Of a stretch of DNA of 64,000 nucleotides, positions 27,801 through 36,405 are shown one piece after another; within the stretch, counting starts at the first letter, position 1, and each line of letters opens with the position of its first letter. Origin of the DNA: Streptomyces parvus. GTDB taxonomy: Bacteria > Actinomycetota > Actinomycetes > Streptomycetales > Streptomycetaceae. The translations under genes were made by a program, and so were the position numbers. The stretch spans positions 1 to 64,000 of the forward strand of contig NZ_BMRY01000016.1 in assembly GCF_014648875.1 (NCBI RefSeq). The letters run 5' to 3'. The notes beneath the pieces are model-generated. The model worked only from the letters and a program-made list of their open reading frames with translations. It did not search any database and was not told the origin of the DNA.

Positions 27801-28063
27801 ACCAGCCGGACCCGGAGCACTACGCCCCTGCCGTCGATCACCTGACCGTGCAGGCCCCTCACCACGGCAAGGACATGGGCATGTTGCGGAAGCTCTTCCC
27901 CGGAGTCACCAACCTCATCGTGGACGCTTCTGAACGGCGCGTACTGGATCTCACGTCCCTGCACACCTGGCCGAACCTTCGAGTGCAGGTGACCGGGCTG
28001 GGGGAATCCCGGCTCATCGGGGCGGAGGAACTGGGCGACCGGCTCACCGTCGGTCCCTACTGA
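24824..28063 (+). CDS. trypsin-NACHT-LRR conflict-system NTPase
   Basis: The 1079-residue protein has three parts. Residues 1-200 form a trypsin-like protease: His34 in LTCAH, Asp64 in YELDVALL, Ser154 in LSGLSGGPVF. All three catalytic residues are present. Residues about 285-620 form a NACHT-type STAND NTPase: Walker A GDAGAGKTT (291-299), Walker B LLLVDGLDE (372-380), and the FIHRTFQDYLAA motif (606-617). After a helical stretch, about 800-1020 are irregular leucine-rich repeats (LPALWALSLYG, VRRLEVLGLKHL, ITQLNV, LRSLQIS). The fold set suggests a sensor that oligomerises on ligand binding and activates a protease, as in antiphage or self/non-self systems. Codon 427 is TTA (26102-26104). 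Confidence 0.88.
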   Translation: MSVVPLADRTVVVSAIQQGSGVLIADRLVLTCAHVVKSGSVLVAHPALTDRVRATVAWIDYELDVALLETVEPVRPVPPVRLGVVDTRQAIPDCEITGFPRVQRYGPDRRLEADQYTATVLPLAGRVRDLLVCDLDGPPAARPDDEPAALSGLSGGPVFMGDVLLGVARQVPRQRDGRRVECVPLAPVLAAKPFRLVCERTGVGLRQERVHGSFPRDLRYEAEYAQALGVAYRRTKIFGLDELSRHDREWDLDTAYLSLEAQAQDRAAPGPPLPRRIDDLLADRPRVLLRGDAGAGKTTLLWWLAAHASARTLGDALAPLNGLVPFVVPLRTLRARGMTFPGPAELSTAADLPIDTAPEGWAGRVLETGRALLLVDGLDEVPPEEREQAHTWLSRLLARYPETRCAVTVRPLAVEPDWLRSEGFTELRLLPMRNEDIQAFVASWHRAARLSEHDDSERLDELERDLSRQFDQNPTLRDLARTPLLCAVICALHRLRDGLLPETRWKLYRSALEMLLGHRDDRRRLGQPEGVGLEVEEHTQLLQRIAVWLVREGQSEFTRPQALRQLRRALAGMERVSVQGPPEKILTHLLNRSGLLQEHGDDTYQFIHRTFQDYLAAKELVEDEHLGELLRHADEESWQDVVLLAAGHCGRRELAALVTGLLDAGRQHGTGTSGRTDLHVLAALCAQHATWLDGTVRDQVRRSTAALFPPADEAHVRSLARLGPAALEFLPEPQEVTGESDAGNTARLIVRIGGALAVPRTQEWVRAHPQLSQVFVHAWDRFPPEEYATEVLAHCDLQNSVLTVSDLGRLRALRRLPALWALSLYGDLPAAEIGAAMRGRRIKVIGIGPNALLTELSCLSSLKGVLEVLVITRCPAIRDLTPLTELDELGSLALDMQTMRLGDLAPLTGVRRLEVLGLKHLAVDRFSEITAHPGITQLNVTNRHPFVLDRLDAWVALRSLQISETVAFDDTLSALRAHPRITRLGLTAFPWAHQPDPEHYAPAVDHLTVQAPHHGKDMGMLRKLFPGVTNLIVDASERRVLDLTSLHTWPNLRVQVTGLGESRLIGAEELGDRLTVGPY

Positions 28064-28078
28064 TCCGGGAACACGAAA

Positions 28079-28125
28079 AGGGGCTGCCCCGGACCGGTAC
28101 GGATACCGATTCCGGGGCAGCCCCT
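28079..28125. terminator. 15-bp perfect bidirectional terminator
   Basis: Arms 28079-28093 and 28111-28125 pair perfectly. On the minus strand the stem is followed by TTTT, a good intrinsic terminator for clpC; it also closes the NACHT gene. Confidence 0.9.
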
Positions 28126-28158
28126 CAAGCGCGCTCGGGCTGATGCCCTACCTGCGCG

Positions 28159-30687
<2,529 letters not shown>

Positions 30688-31137
30688 CGTTAATCGCTCC
30701 TCAGAGCGGTCGGTCAGTGAGGGGTCGGTCCCCTCCCAGTCCTTCCGCATGCTAGTCCCGCAGGACGGGACAGCTCATTCCAACTGCCGACATCCGTCCG
30801 GATCACCCCGCGCCGGGCGGGGATTCTTACTGCCGAACAGCTGACAACTGCTCCAACCCGATGGTGCGAGACGATGTTCCCGCAGGCCAGGCAGATACCC
30901 CTTTCGCCAGTACGCCGATGGCGAACGTGAGACGCCTCGGCCAGCGTGTCGCCCCTTCCCACTAGGAAAGTCTTACCCGCAATCACTGACAGTCCATGCG
31001 GCGCGCCCCGGTTCCCTCCGCTACGGGCGAACATCCTTGCGCCGCCCAACGCTCCCGAGCGCCCCCTCGGCGGGGACACGGAGTGATCGCACGCGGACTT
31101 TCCGTAACTCCGGGGGTGGTTCGGCGGTTCATCGGAC
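30688..31137 (-). promoter_or_regulatory. clpC upstream region with two ClgR-type boxes
   Basis: No gene is seen in this 450-bp gap. Two sites on the minus strand match GTTCGC-N5-GCG, the known ClgR motif of Streptomyces and Corynebacterium: GTTCGC-CATCG-GCG (30913-30926) and GTTCGC-CCGTA-GCG (31019-31032). Both point toward clpC, 106 bp apart. The rest of the gap includes no clear hairpin or ORF of Streptomyces codon use. Confidence 0.65.
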
Positions 31138-31752
31138 ATGACCCGCACCGTCCCGCAGCCACGGTCGTCGCCCGATGCCGCTCCTGGTTCCGCCGATGCC
31201 GCTCTCGCCCGGCGGTACGCGCGAGAGCTGGGCTGGACCACCGCGGGGCGGGATCCGCTGCACCTGCTCACCGGGGAGTCCTTCGATGTGCTGGAGCTGC
31301 CCGCCGAGGCAGGTCACGCCGTGCTGCGGCGCGGTGTGCGCACCGGTCCGGTGCTGCTGTCCGGTACGCGCATGGGGCTGCTGGTCGCCGCGGGCGGCGC
31401 CGATGAGCTGCCGGGGCTGCTCGACTGGCTGGAGTGGGGTCCGCTCACGCCGGACCTGACCGCCGTGGGCGCGGGAGGCCGGGTCACGGCCCCGCCTCTC
31501 CCGGGCTCCCCGGGGGACTCGACGGGGGCCGCCGTGTGGCTGCGGCCCCCAGAGCCGAGGCGTGCGCCCGGGCCGGCGCTGCCGGCCCTCGCAGGCTTCG
31601 GGAGCAGTGGTGGGGATGCCCCCGATCTCGTACGCCTGGTGGACGCGGCGGCCACGGAATGCCATCGGGTCCGGTTGTCACACGCCCGTTCCGGCGTGCC
31701 GACAGGGGTGCTGACAAGGGGTTCGGCGGATCAGCCGTTGGCCTTCTCGTAA
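31138..31752 (+). CDS. PrimPol-like fragment protein
   Basis: The 204-residue product resembles the C-terminal half of the small Streptomyces DNA primase/polymerase-type proteins in the segment HLLTGESFDVLELPAEAG and GPVLLSGTRMGLLVAAGG. The Cys-rich N-terminal part and catalytic acidic residues of full PrimPol-like proteins are not evident, so activity is doubtful. The last third is Pro/Gly/Ala-rich. It is convergent with lsr2, and the two coding regions overlap by 22 bp at their 3' ends. Confidence 0.6.
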   Translation: MTRTVPQPRSSPDAAPGSADAALARRYARELGWTTAGRDPLHLLTGESFDVLELPAEAGHAVLRRGVRTGPVLLSGTRMGLLVAAGGADELPGLLDWLEWGPLTPDLTAVGAGGRVTAPPLPGSPGDSTGAAVWLRPPEPRRAPGPALPALAGFGSSGGDAPDLVRLVDAAATECHRVRLSHARSGVPTGVLTRGSADQPLAFS

Positions 31753-32066
31753 GCCTCACGGATCTCGGCGGGAACGCGGCCGCGGTCATTCACATTGTGG
31801 CCGTTCTCCCGGGCCCACCGGCGGATTTCCGCGGTGTCCTTGTTACCGCCGGCGGCGGCGCGGCCCTTGCCGCGGCCCGTGGCGGCCCGGCCACCGGTGC
31901 GACGTCCACCCTTGGTGTAGGGCTCGAGAAGGCCGCGAAGCTTGTCCGCGTTGGCCGTGGTGAGGTCGATCTCGTACGTCTTGCCGTCGAGGGCGAACGT
32001 GACGGTCTCGTCAGCCTCGACACCGTCGAGGTCATCGACAAGAAGGACCTGAACCTTCTGTGCCAC
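31731..32066 (-). CDS. lsr2: nucleoid-associated silencer Lsr2
   Basis: The 111-residue product has the Lsr2 dimerisation domain (QKVQVLLVDDLDG, DGKTYEIDLTTANADKLRG), a basic Gly/Arg linker, and the DNA-binding domain with the AT-hook-like RGR (NDRGRVPAEIREAYEKA). Lsr2 coats and silences AT-rich, often foreign DNA. GTG 32066 is chosen because AAAGGA lies 7 nt upstream. The coding end overlaps the convergent PrimPol-like gene by 22 bp. A local A/T-rich patch upstream (32085-32130) may allow self-binding. Confidence 0.95.
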   Translation of the reverse strand: MAQKVQVLLVDDLDGVEADETVTFALDGKTYEIDLTTANADKLRGLLEPYTKGGRRTGGRAATGRGKGRAAAGGNKDTAEIRRWARENGHNVNDRGRVPAEIREAYEKANG

Positions 32067-32210
32067 GGGATTTCCTTTCATCGAAAATGGAGTACGCGGA
32101 AAGGAAACCGCTTTTCCCCGGAAAACACAAACCCTCGGGAGAGGTTCAGGGGGCCGCGAAGACGGGAAACGTGCGCGATTCGGACATAGGGATGCAGGCC
32201 CTTCTGCCGA

Positions 32211-32780
32211 TCACAGGTGCAGAAGCATCCGGCTGTTGCCCAAGGTGTTCGGCTTCACTCGTTCGAGACCGAGGAACTCCGCGACACCCTCGTCGTAGGA
32301 ACGCAGCAGCTCACTGTAGACATCGGTGTCGACGGGCGTCTCTCCGATCTCGACGAAGCCGTGCTTGGCGAAGAAGTCCACTTCGAAGGTGAGACAGAAA
32401 ACCCTGCGGACACCGAGCCATCGCGCGGTCTGCAAGAGCTTCTCCAGCACCTGGTGCCCGACTCCGGCGCCCTTCATGCGGGGATCGACGGCAAGGGTCC
32501 GCACCTCTGCCAGGTCTTCCCACATGACATGAAGTGCGCCGCAGCCGATGACGGTCGCGTCCTCGTCGCGTTCCGCGACCCAGAACTCCTGGATGTCCTC
32601 GTAAAGGGTGACGGTCGCTTTGTCGAGCAGGATGCCCCCGGACACGTACCCGTCGAGGAGTCGTCGTACCGACCCGACATCACTCGTCCTGGCCCGCCGG
32701 ACGGTGATGGCGGGCTTATTTACCGACGGGTCGGTATGGAGTTCGGTTTCCGGATCGCTTTGCGGCTGCTCTGAGGACAT
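32211..32780 (-). CDS. argA: N-acetylglutamate synthase, actinobacterial ArgA type
   Basis: The 189-residue GNAT enzyme closely follows the short actinobacterial N-acetylglutamate synthase known from M. tuberculosis ArgA: VRRARTSDVGSVRRLLD, EFWVAERDEDA, GCGALHVMWEDLAEVRTLAVDP, the acetyl-CoA loop GAGVGHQVLEKLL, and the C-terminal GNSRMLLHL. It catalyses the first step of arginine synthesis. It stands alone, outside an arg cluster, next to the BlaI-type gene (9 bp apart). Confidence 0.93.
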   Translation of the reverse strand: MSSEQPQSDPETELHTDPSVNKPAITVRRARTSDVGSVRRLLDGYVSGGILLDKATVTLYEDIQEFWVAERDEDATVIGCGALHVMWEDLAEVRTLAVDPRMKGAGVGHQVLEKLLQTARWLGVRRVFCLTFEVDFFAKHGFVEIGETPVDTDVYSELLRSYDEGVAEFLGLERVKPNTLGNSRMLLHL

Positions 32781-32789
32781 GCCCCGACG

Positions 32790-33272
32790 CTATCGCCCGC
32801 TGTCCGGCGTCGCGTCATCGGTCGGGGAGCCATCTCCGGCGGCACCGGCGGCAGGTTCCGCGGGGTTGGCCGGGGCGGTTTCGGCAGTCGGGCCGGGGGT
32901 GGTTTCCGTGAGATTGGGGGAAACCATACGAACAGCGTCCTGCAGCGCTTCGCGCTGCTCGGCGGACATCATGCCGAAGAACGCGACAAGCGCTGCGGCG
33001 GGGTTGTCGCTCTGTGACCAGGCTTCGTTCATCAGTGCGGCCGAGTAGGCGGCCCGGGTGGAGACGGCCGTATATCGATAGGCGCGGCCGTCGACTTCCC
33101 TGCGGACCCAGCCCTTCTGATGGAGATTGTCCATTACCGTCATCACGGTCGTGTAGGCGATGGACCGTTCCTGCTGCAGGTCCTCAAGGACTTCCCGCAC
33201 CGTGACCGGCCGGTTCCATTGCCAGACGCGCGTCATCACGGCGTCTTCGAGGTCTCCCAATCGACGGGGCAC
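32790..33272 (-). CDS. BlaI/MecI-family repressor
   Basis: The 160-residue product has the BlaI winged helix: LGDLEDAVMTRVWQWNRPVTVREVL, YTTVMTVMDNLHQKGWVRRE, AYRYTAVSTRAAY (motifs given in parts). A C-terminal Pro/Ala/Thr-rich tail of about 50 residues is extra. There is no BlaR1-type sensor or beta-lactamase next to it. The start GTG 33272 lies 6 nt after TAAAGT (33279-33284 minus), so the mRNA looks leaderless. Confidence 0.92.
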   Translation of the reverse strand: MPRRLGDLEDAVMTRVWQWNRPVTVREVLEDLQQERSIAYTTVMTVMDNLHQKGWVRREVDGRAYRYTAVSTRAAYSAALMNEAWSQSDNPAAALVAFFGMMSAEQREALQDAVRMVSPNLTETTPGPTAETAPANPAEPAAGAAGDGSPTDDATPDSGR

Positions 33273-33278
33273 GCGATC

Positions 33279-33290
33279 ACTTTAGTGCTA
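33279..33290 (-). promoter_or_regulatory. promoter and dyad at the BlaI-type gene
   Basis: TAAAGT (minus, 33279-33284) is the likely -10 element. A small dyad TAG-TG-CTA (33283-33290) overlaps it and resembles half-sites of BlaI operators, so self-repression is plausible. Confidence 0.4.
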
Positions 33291-33326
33291 GATGTCCTGA
33301 ATGTTCTGCTCTTTGGGCAGCAAAAA

Positions 33327-33352
33327 GCGCACGGCTCTCGCGAGTCGTGCGC
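33327..33352 (-). terminator. hairpin with T5 tail
   Basis: Arms 33327-33336 and 33343-33352 pair (one G-U). On the minus strand TTTTT follows. It ends the 59-residue membrane protein gene and isolates the BlaI-type gene. Confidence 0.85.
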
Positions 33353-33402
33353 TCAGGGGCGCGCGCCGGGAAGACGCGGGGCGAGTGGTTCCGCTCCCGC
33401 GG

Positions 33403-33582
33403 TCAGGCATTCTCCGGACGAGCGGTCTGCTTTGCGGATTCCGCGCGGGCGATCGCCGCGTCGACCGCGTCGTCCTCCTTGGTCTTGTTAGGACCACCCT
33501 GGCTCTTCACGATGGTCACGATCACGGTGACGAAGAAGACGGCCATCACCACGGGGGGCACGAGCGCGGATACGTAGTCCAT
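33403..33582 (-). CDS. small single-TM membrane protein
   Basis: The 59-residue product has one helix (LVPPVVMAVFFVTVIVTIVK, about residues 7-26) and a charged C-terminal tail rich in Asp/Glu/Lys/Ala. The function is unknown. ATG 33582 is the likely start: TACTCT lies 7 nt upstream (leaderless pattern) and the hydrophobic segment begins directly after it. Confidence 0.7.
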   Translation of the reverse strand: MDYVSALVPPVVMAVFFVTVIVTIVKSQGGPNKTKEDDAVDAAIARAESAKQTARPENA

Positions 33583-33610
33583 GCCGTCCAGAGTAGCGAG
33601 CCGGAAACGG

Positions 33611-33650
33611 CCCGACGCGGCGACCTCCCGGTGGAGGGCGCCGCGTCGGG
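33611..33650 (-). terminator. 12-bp perfect hairpin
   Basis: Arms 33611-33622 and 33639-33650 pair perfectly, with an inner CCTCC/GGAGG extension. It follows the stop of the 204-residue gene. Confidence 0.8.
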
Positions 33651-33664
33651 GAAACACGGGAGGG

Positions 33665-34279
33665 TCAGCCGGCCGCCCGCTCCTCGGACGGGGGCGGCGC
33701 GGGCCGCCGACGCGGCGGGAAGACCTCGGAGGGCTTGGGCATGGGGCGCTCGCCCGGCTTCTGCGGCTTGTCCGGTGCGGCCGGGGTCCTGGGCCGGTCC
33801 GGCTCCCGGGCCGCGGCGCGGCCGCCGGGCAGGGCGAGCAGCCGGCTGCGGGGGCCGGGTGCCGCGGCGCCGGCGGAGCGGCCGGCGAGCCTGGCCCGTA
33901 CGGAGCGCTCGGCGAGCACCTGACAGCGCTCCAGGAGGGCCGCCGCGAGCGGTCCGCCGCGCAGGGCCCGCAGGGCGGCCAGATCGTCCGGGCGGGGGTC
34001 GTAGCCGGCCGCCAGGGCGTCCTGGAGCAGCTCCAGGTAACCGGTGGCGGAGCCGGGGAGGGCGTTGCGGTAGCGGGCGAGGTCGGCGAGGAGGAACGCT
34101 CGCAGCCGGCCGGCCTCGCCGACCGCCTCGTCCACGGAGCCCGCGAGCCGCAGGCAGTCCTGGACGTCCTCGTCGGACAGGGGCATGGGGTGGAGGGCGA
34201 TGGCGAGGGCACGTCGGAGCACCCGCAGCTCGTCCGCGCTGAACGCCATGCCGCCTCGTGAACCGTAGGGCGTGGGCAT
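33665..34279 (-). CDS. hypothetical protein, helical, Pro-rich tail
   Basis: The 204-residue product is not recognised. Its first 110 residues are mostly alpha-helical with regular Leu spacing (LRVLRRALAIAL, CLRLAGSVDEAV, LRAFLLADLARYR, LELLQDALAAG). The rest is rich in Pro, Arg and Ala. ATG 34279 is preferred: TATTGT lies 6 nt upstream (leaderless). An ATG at 34249, after GAGGCGG, is the alternative. Confidence 0.65.
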   Translation of the reverse strand: MPTPYGSRGGMAFSADELRVLRRALAIALHPMPLSDEDVQDCLRLAGSVDEAVGEAGRLRAFLLADLARYRNALPGSATGYLELLQDALAAGYDPRPDDLAALRALRGGPLAAALLERCQVLAERSVRARLAGRSAGAAAPGPRSRLLALPGGRAAAREPDRPRTPAAPDKPQKPGERPMPKPSEVFPPRRRPAPPPSEERAAG

Positions 34280-34410
34280 AACGCGACAATACGTGCTAAA
34301 TGGACAAAATCCGTTTAACTGGTCGTCGGTGGCGCGGCGCGGCGGAACGGTCCGACAGCCCCCGGCGCCGGGCGTTCCCGCAGGTACGCCGGGGTCCTCT
34401 GCGGCTGCCT

Positions 34411-35208
34411 CTAGGCGCGGGACACGTTCCGCTCGTACACCAGGCGCAGCCCGATGAGTGTCAGCCACGGTTCGTGCTCGTCGATGACGGAGGACTCCCC
34501 CAACACCATCGGAGCAAGGCCGCCCGTCGCGATGACGGTGACGTCGTCCGGGTCGGCGGCCAGTTCCTTCTTCATCCGGGCCACCACCCCGTCGACCTGG
34601 CCCGCGAAGCCGTAGACGATGCCGGACTGCATGGCCTCGACGGTGTTCTTGCCGATCACGCTGCGCGGCCTGGCCAGCTCGATCTTGCGGAGCTGGGCGC
34701 CCCGGACGCCGAGCGCCTCGACCGAGATATCGATGCCGGGGGCGATCACGCCGCCCGCGTACTCGCCGCGCGGGGAGACCGCGTCGAAGGTGGTGGCGGT
34801 ACCGAAGTCGACGACGATCGCCGGGCCCCCGTACAGCTCGACGGCGGCGACCGCGTTGATGATGCGGTCCGCGCCGACCTCCTTGGGGTTGTCCATCAGG
34901 ATCGGCACGCCCGTCTTGACCCCGGGCTCGACCAGTACGGCGGGGACGTCGCCGTAGTAGCGGCGGGTGACCTCGCGCAGCTCGTGCAGGACCGAGGGGA
35001 CGGTGGCGCAGATCGCGATGCCCTCGATGCCGTCGCCCAGCTCCATGCCGAGCAGCGGGTGCATGCCCATCAGGCCCTGGAGCAGGACGGCCAGCTCGTC
35101 CGCGGTGCGGCGGGCGTCGGTGGAGATCCGCCAGTGCTCGACGATCTCCTCGCCGTCGAACAGGCCGAGGACGGTGTGCGTGTTGCCGACGTCGATGGTG
35201 AGCAGCAT
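34411..35208 (-). CDS. coaX: type III pantothenate kinase
   Basis: The 265-residue ASKHA-fold kinase makes phosphopantothenate, the first step toward CoA. Motifs: LLTIDVGNTHTVLGLF (phosphate loop), GADRIINAVAA, VVDFGTATTFDAV and GGVIAPGI. Its ATG shares one base with the nadC stop (TGATG), so it is coupled to nadC. It is feedback-insensitive in characterised members. Confidence 0.95.
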   Translation of the reverse strand: MLLTIDVGNTHTVLGLFDGEEIVEHWRISTDARRTADELAVLLQGLMGMHPLLGMELGDGIEGIAICATVPSVLHELREVTRRYYGDVPAVLVEPGVKTGVPILMDNPKEVGADRIINAVAAVELYGGPAIVVDFGTATTFDAVSPRGEYAGGVIAPGIDISVEALGVRGAQLRKIELARPRSVIGKNTVEAMQSGIVYGFAGQVDGVVARMKKELAADPDDVTVIATGGLAPMVLGESSVIDEHEPWLTLIGLRLVYERNVSRA

Positions 35209-36260
35209 CAGGCGCCGGCCCCGTCCGCGTCGCGGAAGTCCAGGCCGATGTCGAGGATCGGCGAGGAGTGGGTGAGCGCGCCGACCGCGAGGTAGTCGAC
35301 GCCCGCGTCCGCGTAGGCGCGCGCCGAGTCGAGGGTGAGGCGGCCCGAGGACTCCAGGATCGCCCGGCCGTCGACCAGGGCGACCGCCTCGGCGGTCTCG
35401 GCGGGGGTGAAGTTGTCCAGCAGGATCAGGTCGACGCCCGCGTCCAGTACCTCGCGGACCTGCTCCATCGTGTCGACCTCGACCTCGATGGGCAGCTCGG
35501 GGAACTCGGCGCGCACGCGCTTGAACGCCTCCGCGACGCCGCCCGCGGCGATCACGTGGTTGTCCTTGACCAGGGCCGCGTCCGAGAGCGACATCCGGTG
35601 GTTGACGCCGCCGCCGCAGCGCACCGCGTACTTCTCCAGGGCGCGCAGGCCCGCCGTCGTCTTGCGGGTGTCGCGGACCTTCGCCTTGGAGCCCTCCAGC
35701 ACGTCCGCCCAGGCGCGGGTGGCGGTCGCGATGCCGGAGAGGCGGCAGAGCAGGTTCAGCGCGCTGCGCTCGCCGGTGAGCAGGTCGCGGGTGCGGGTGG
35801 TGACGGTCAGCAGCTTCTGGCCGGGGACGATCCGGTCGCCGTCCTCGACGTGCCGCTCGACCTCGAACTCCTCGGTGCAGACGATCGACAGGACGGCCTC
35901 GGCGACCCGCAGCCCGGCGACCACGCCGGCCTCGCGGGCGGTGAAGTCACCGGTGATCACGGCGTCCTCGGGGACGGTCGCCACGGTCGTGACGTCCACC
36001 CCGCCGTCGAGGTCCTCCTCGATCGCCACATGGGCGACGTCCTCGACCTGGACGGGGTCGAGCCCCGCCTCGGCCAGCAGCAGGGCGAGCGCGGGGTCGA
36101 GGCCGCACTCCAGGGCGTCGGGGTCGAATCCCTCGTCACCGCCACAGCCGCAGCCGTCGCCGCAGCCGCCTTCCGCGGAGGCGGACGATGCGGGCGCGCC
36201 GACGCTGATCAGCGGTACGTCCACGGGAGTGGGGCGCGGATTCTCTTCGGGCGTGCTCAC
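35208..36260 (-). CDS. nadC: nicotinate-nucleotide pyrophosphorylase (carboxylating)
   Basis: The 350-residue product converts quinolinate and PRPP to nicotinate mononucleotide. The core (about residues 65-345) shows SALNLLCRLSGIATATRAW, the basic KVRDTRKTTAGLRALEKYAV, GGGVNHRMSLSDAALVKDNH and ILLDNFTP (motifs given in parts). The N-terminus has an extra segment of about 60 residues with a cysteine cluster (GGCGDGCGCGGDEG), not part of the enzyme core. GTG 36260 follows GAGGAG. Confidence 0.95.
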   Translation of the reverse strand: MSTPEENPRPTPVDVPLISVGAPASSASAEGGCGDGCGCGGDEGFDPDALECGLDPALALLLAEAGLDPVQVEDVAHVAIEEDLDGGVDVTTVATVPEDAVITGDFTAREAGVVAGLRVAEAVLSIVCTEEFEVERHVEDGDRIVPGQKLLTVTTRTRDLLTGERSALNLLCRLSGIATATRAWADVLEGSKAKVRDTRKTTAGLRALEKYAVRCGGGVNHRMSLSDAALVKDNHVIAAGGVAEAFKRVRAEFPELPIEVEVDTMEQVREVLDAGVDLILLDNFTPAETAEAVALVDGRAILESSGRLTLDSARAYADAGVDYLAVGALTHSSPILDIGLDFRDADGAGA

Positions 36261-36405
36261 GGTGTCGGCTCCTCGGGGCGTGGCGGGTGGTGCGGGTGCG
36301 GCCGGTGCTTCGGGTGGTGCGGGTGTTCTTACGGGTGCTGCCGGTGCTGCGTGTTGCTGGTGCTGCTCCGCGGGTGCGGCGGAGCGGGTGCTTCCAGCAG
36401 TCTGC
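36261..36405. other. nadC-nadB gap with simple GGTGCGGGTG repeats
   Basis: This 145-bp gap is made largely of GGTGCGGGTG-like and GGTGCTG-like simple repeats. No promoter of clear quality is seen, so nadC may be read through from nadB. Confidence 0.5.

Noticed and set aside
33279..33290. Beta-lactam resistance cassette around the BlaI-type repressor
   Set aside because: No BlaR1-type sensor or beta-lactamase gene is nearby; only the repressor is present.
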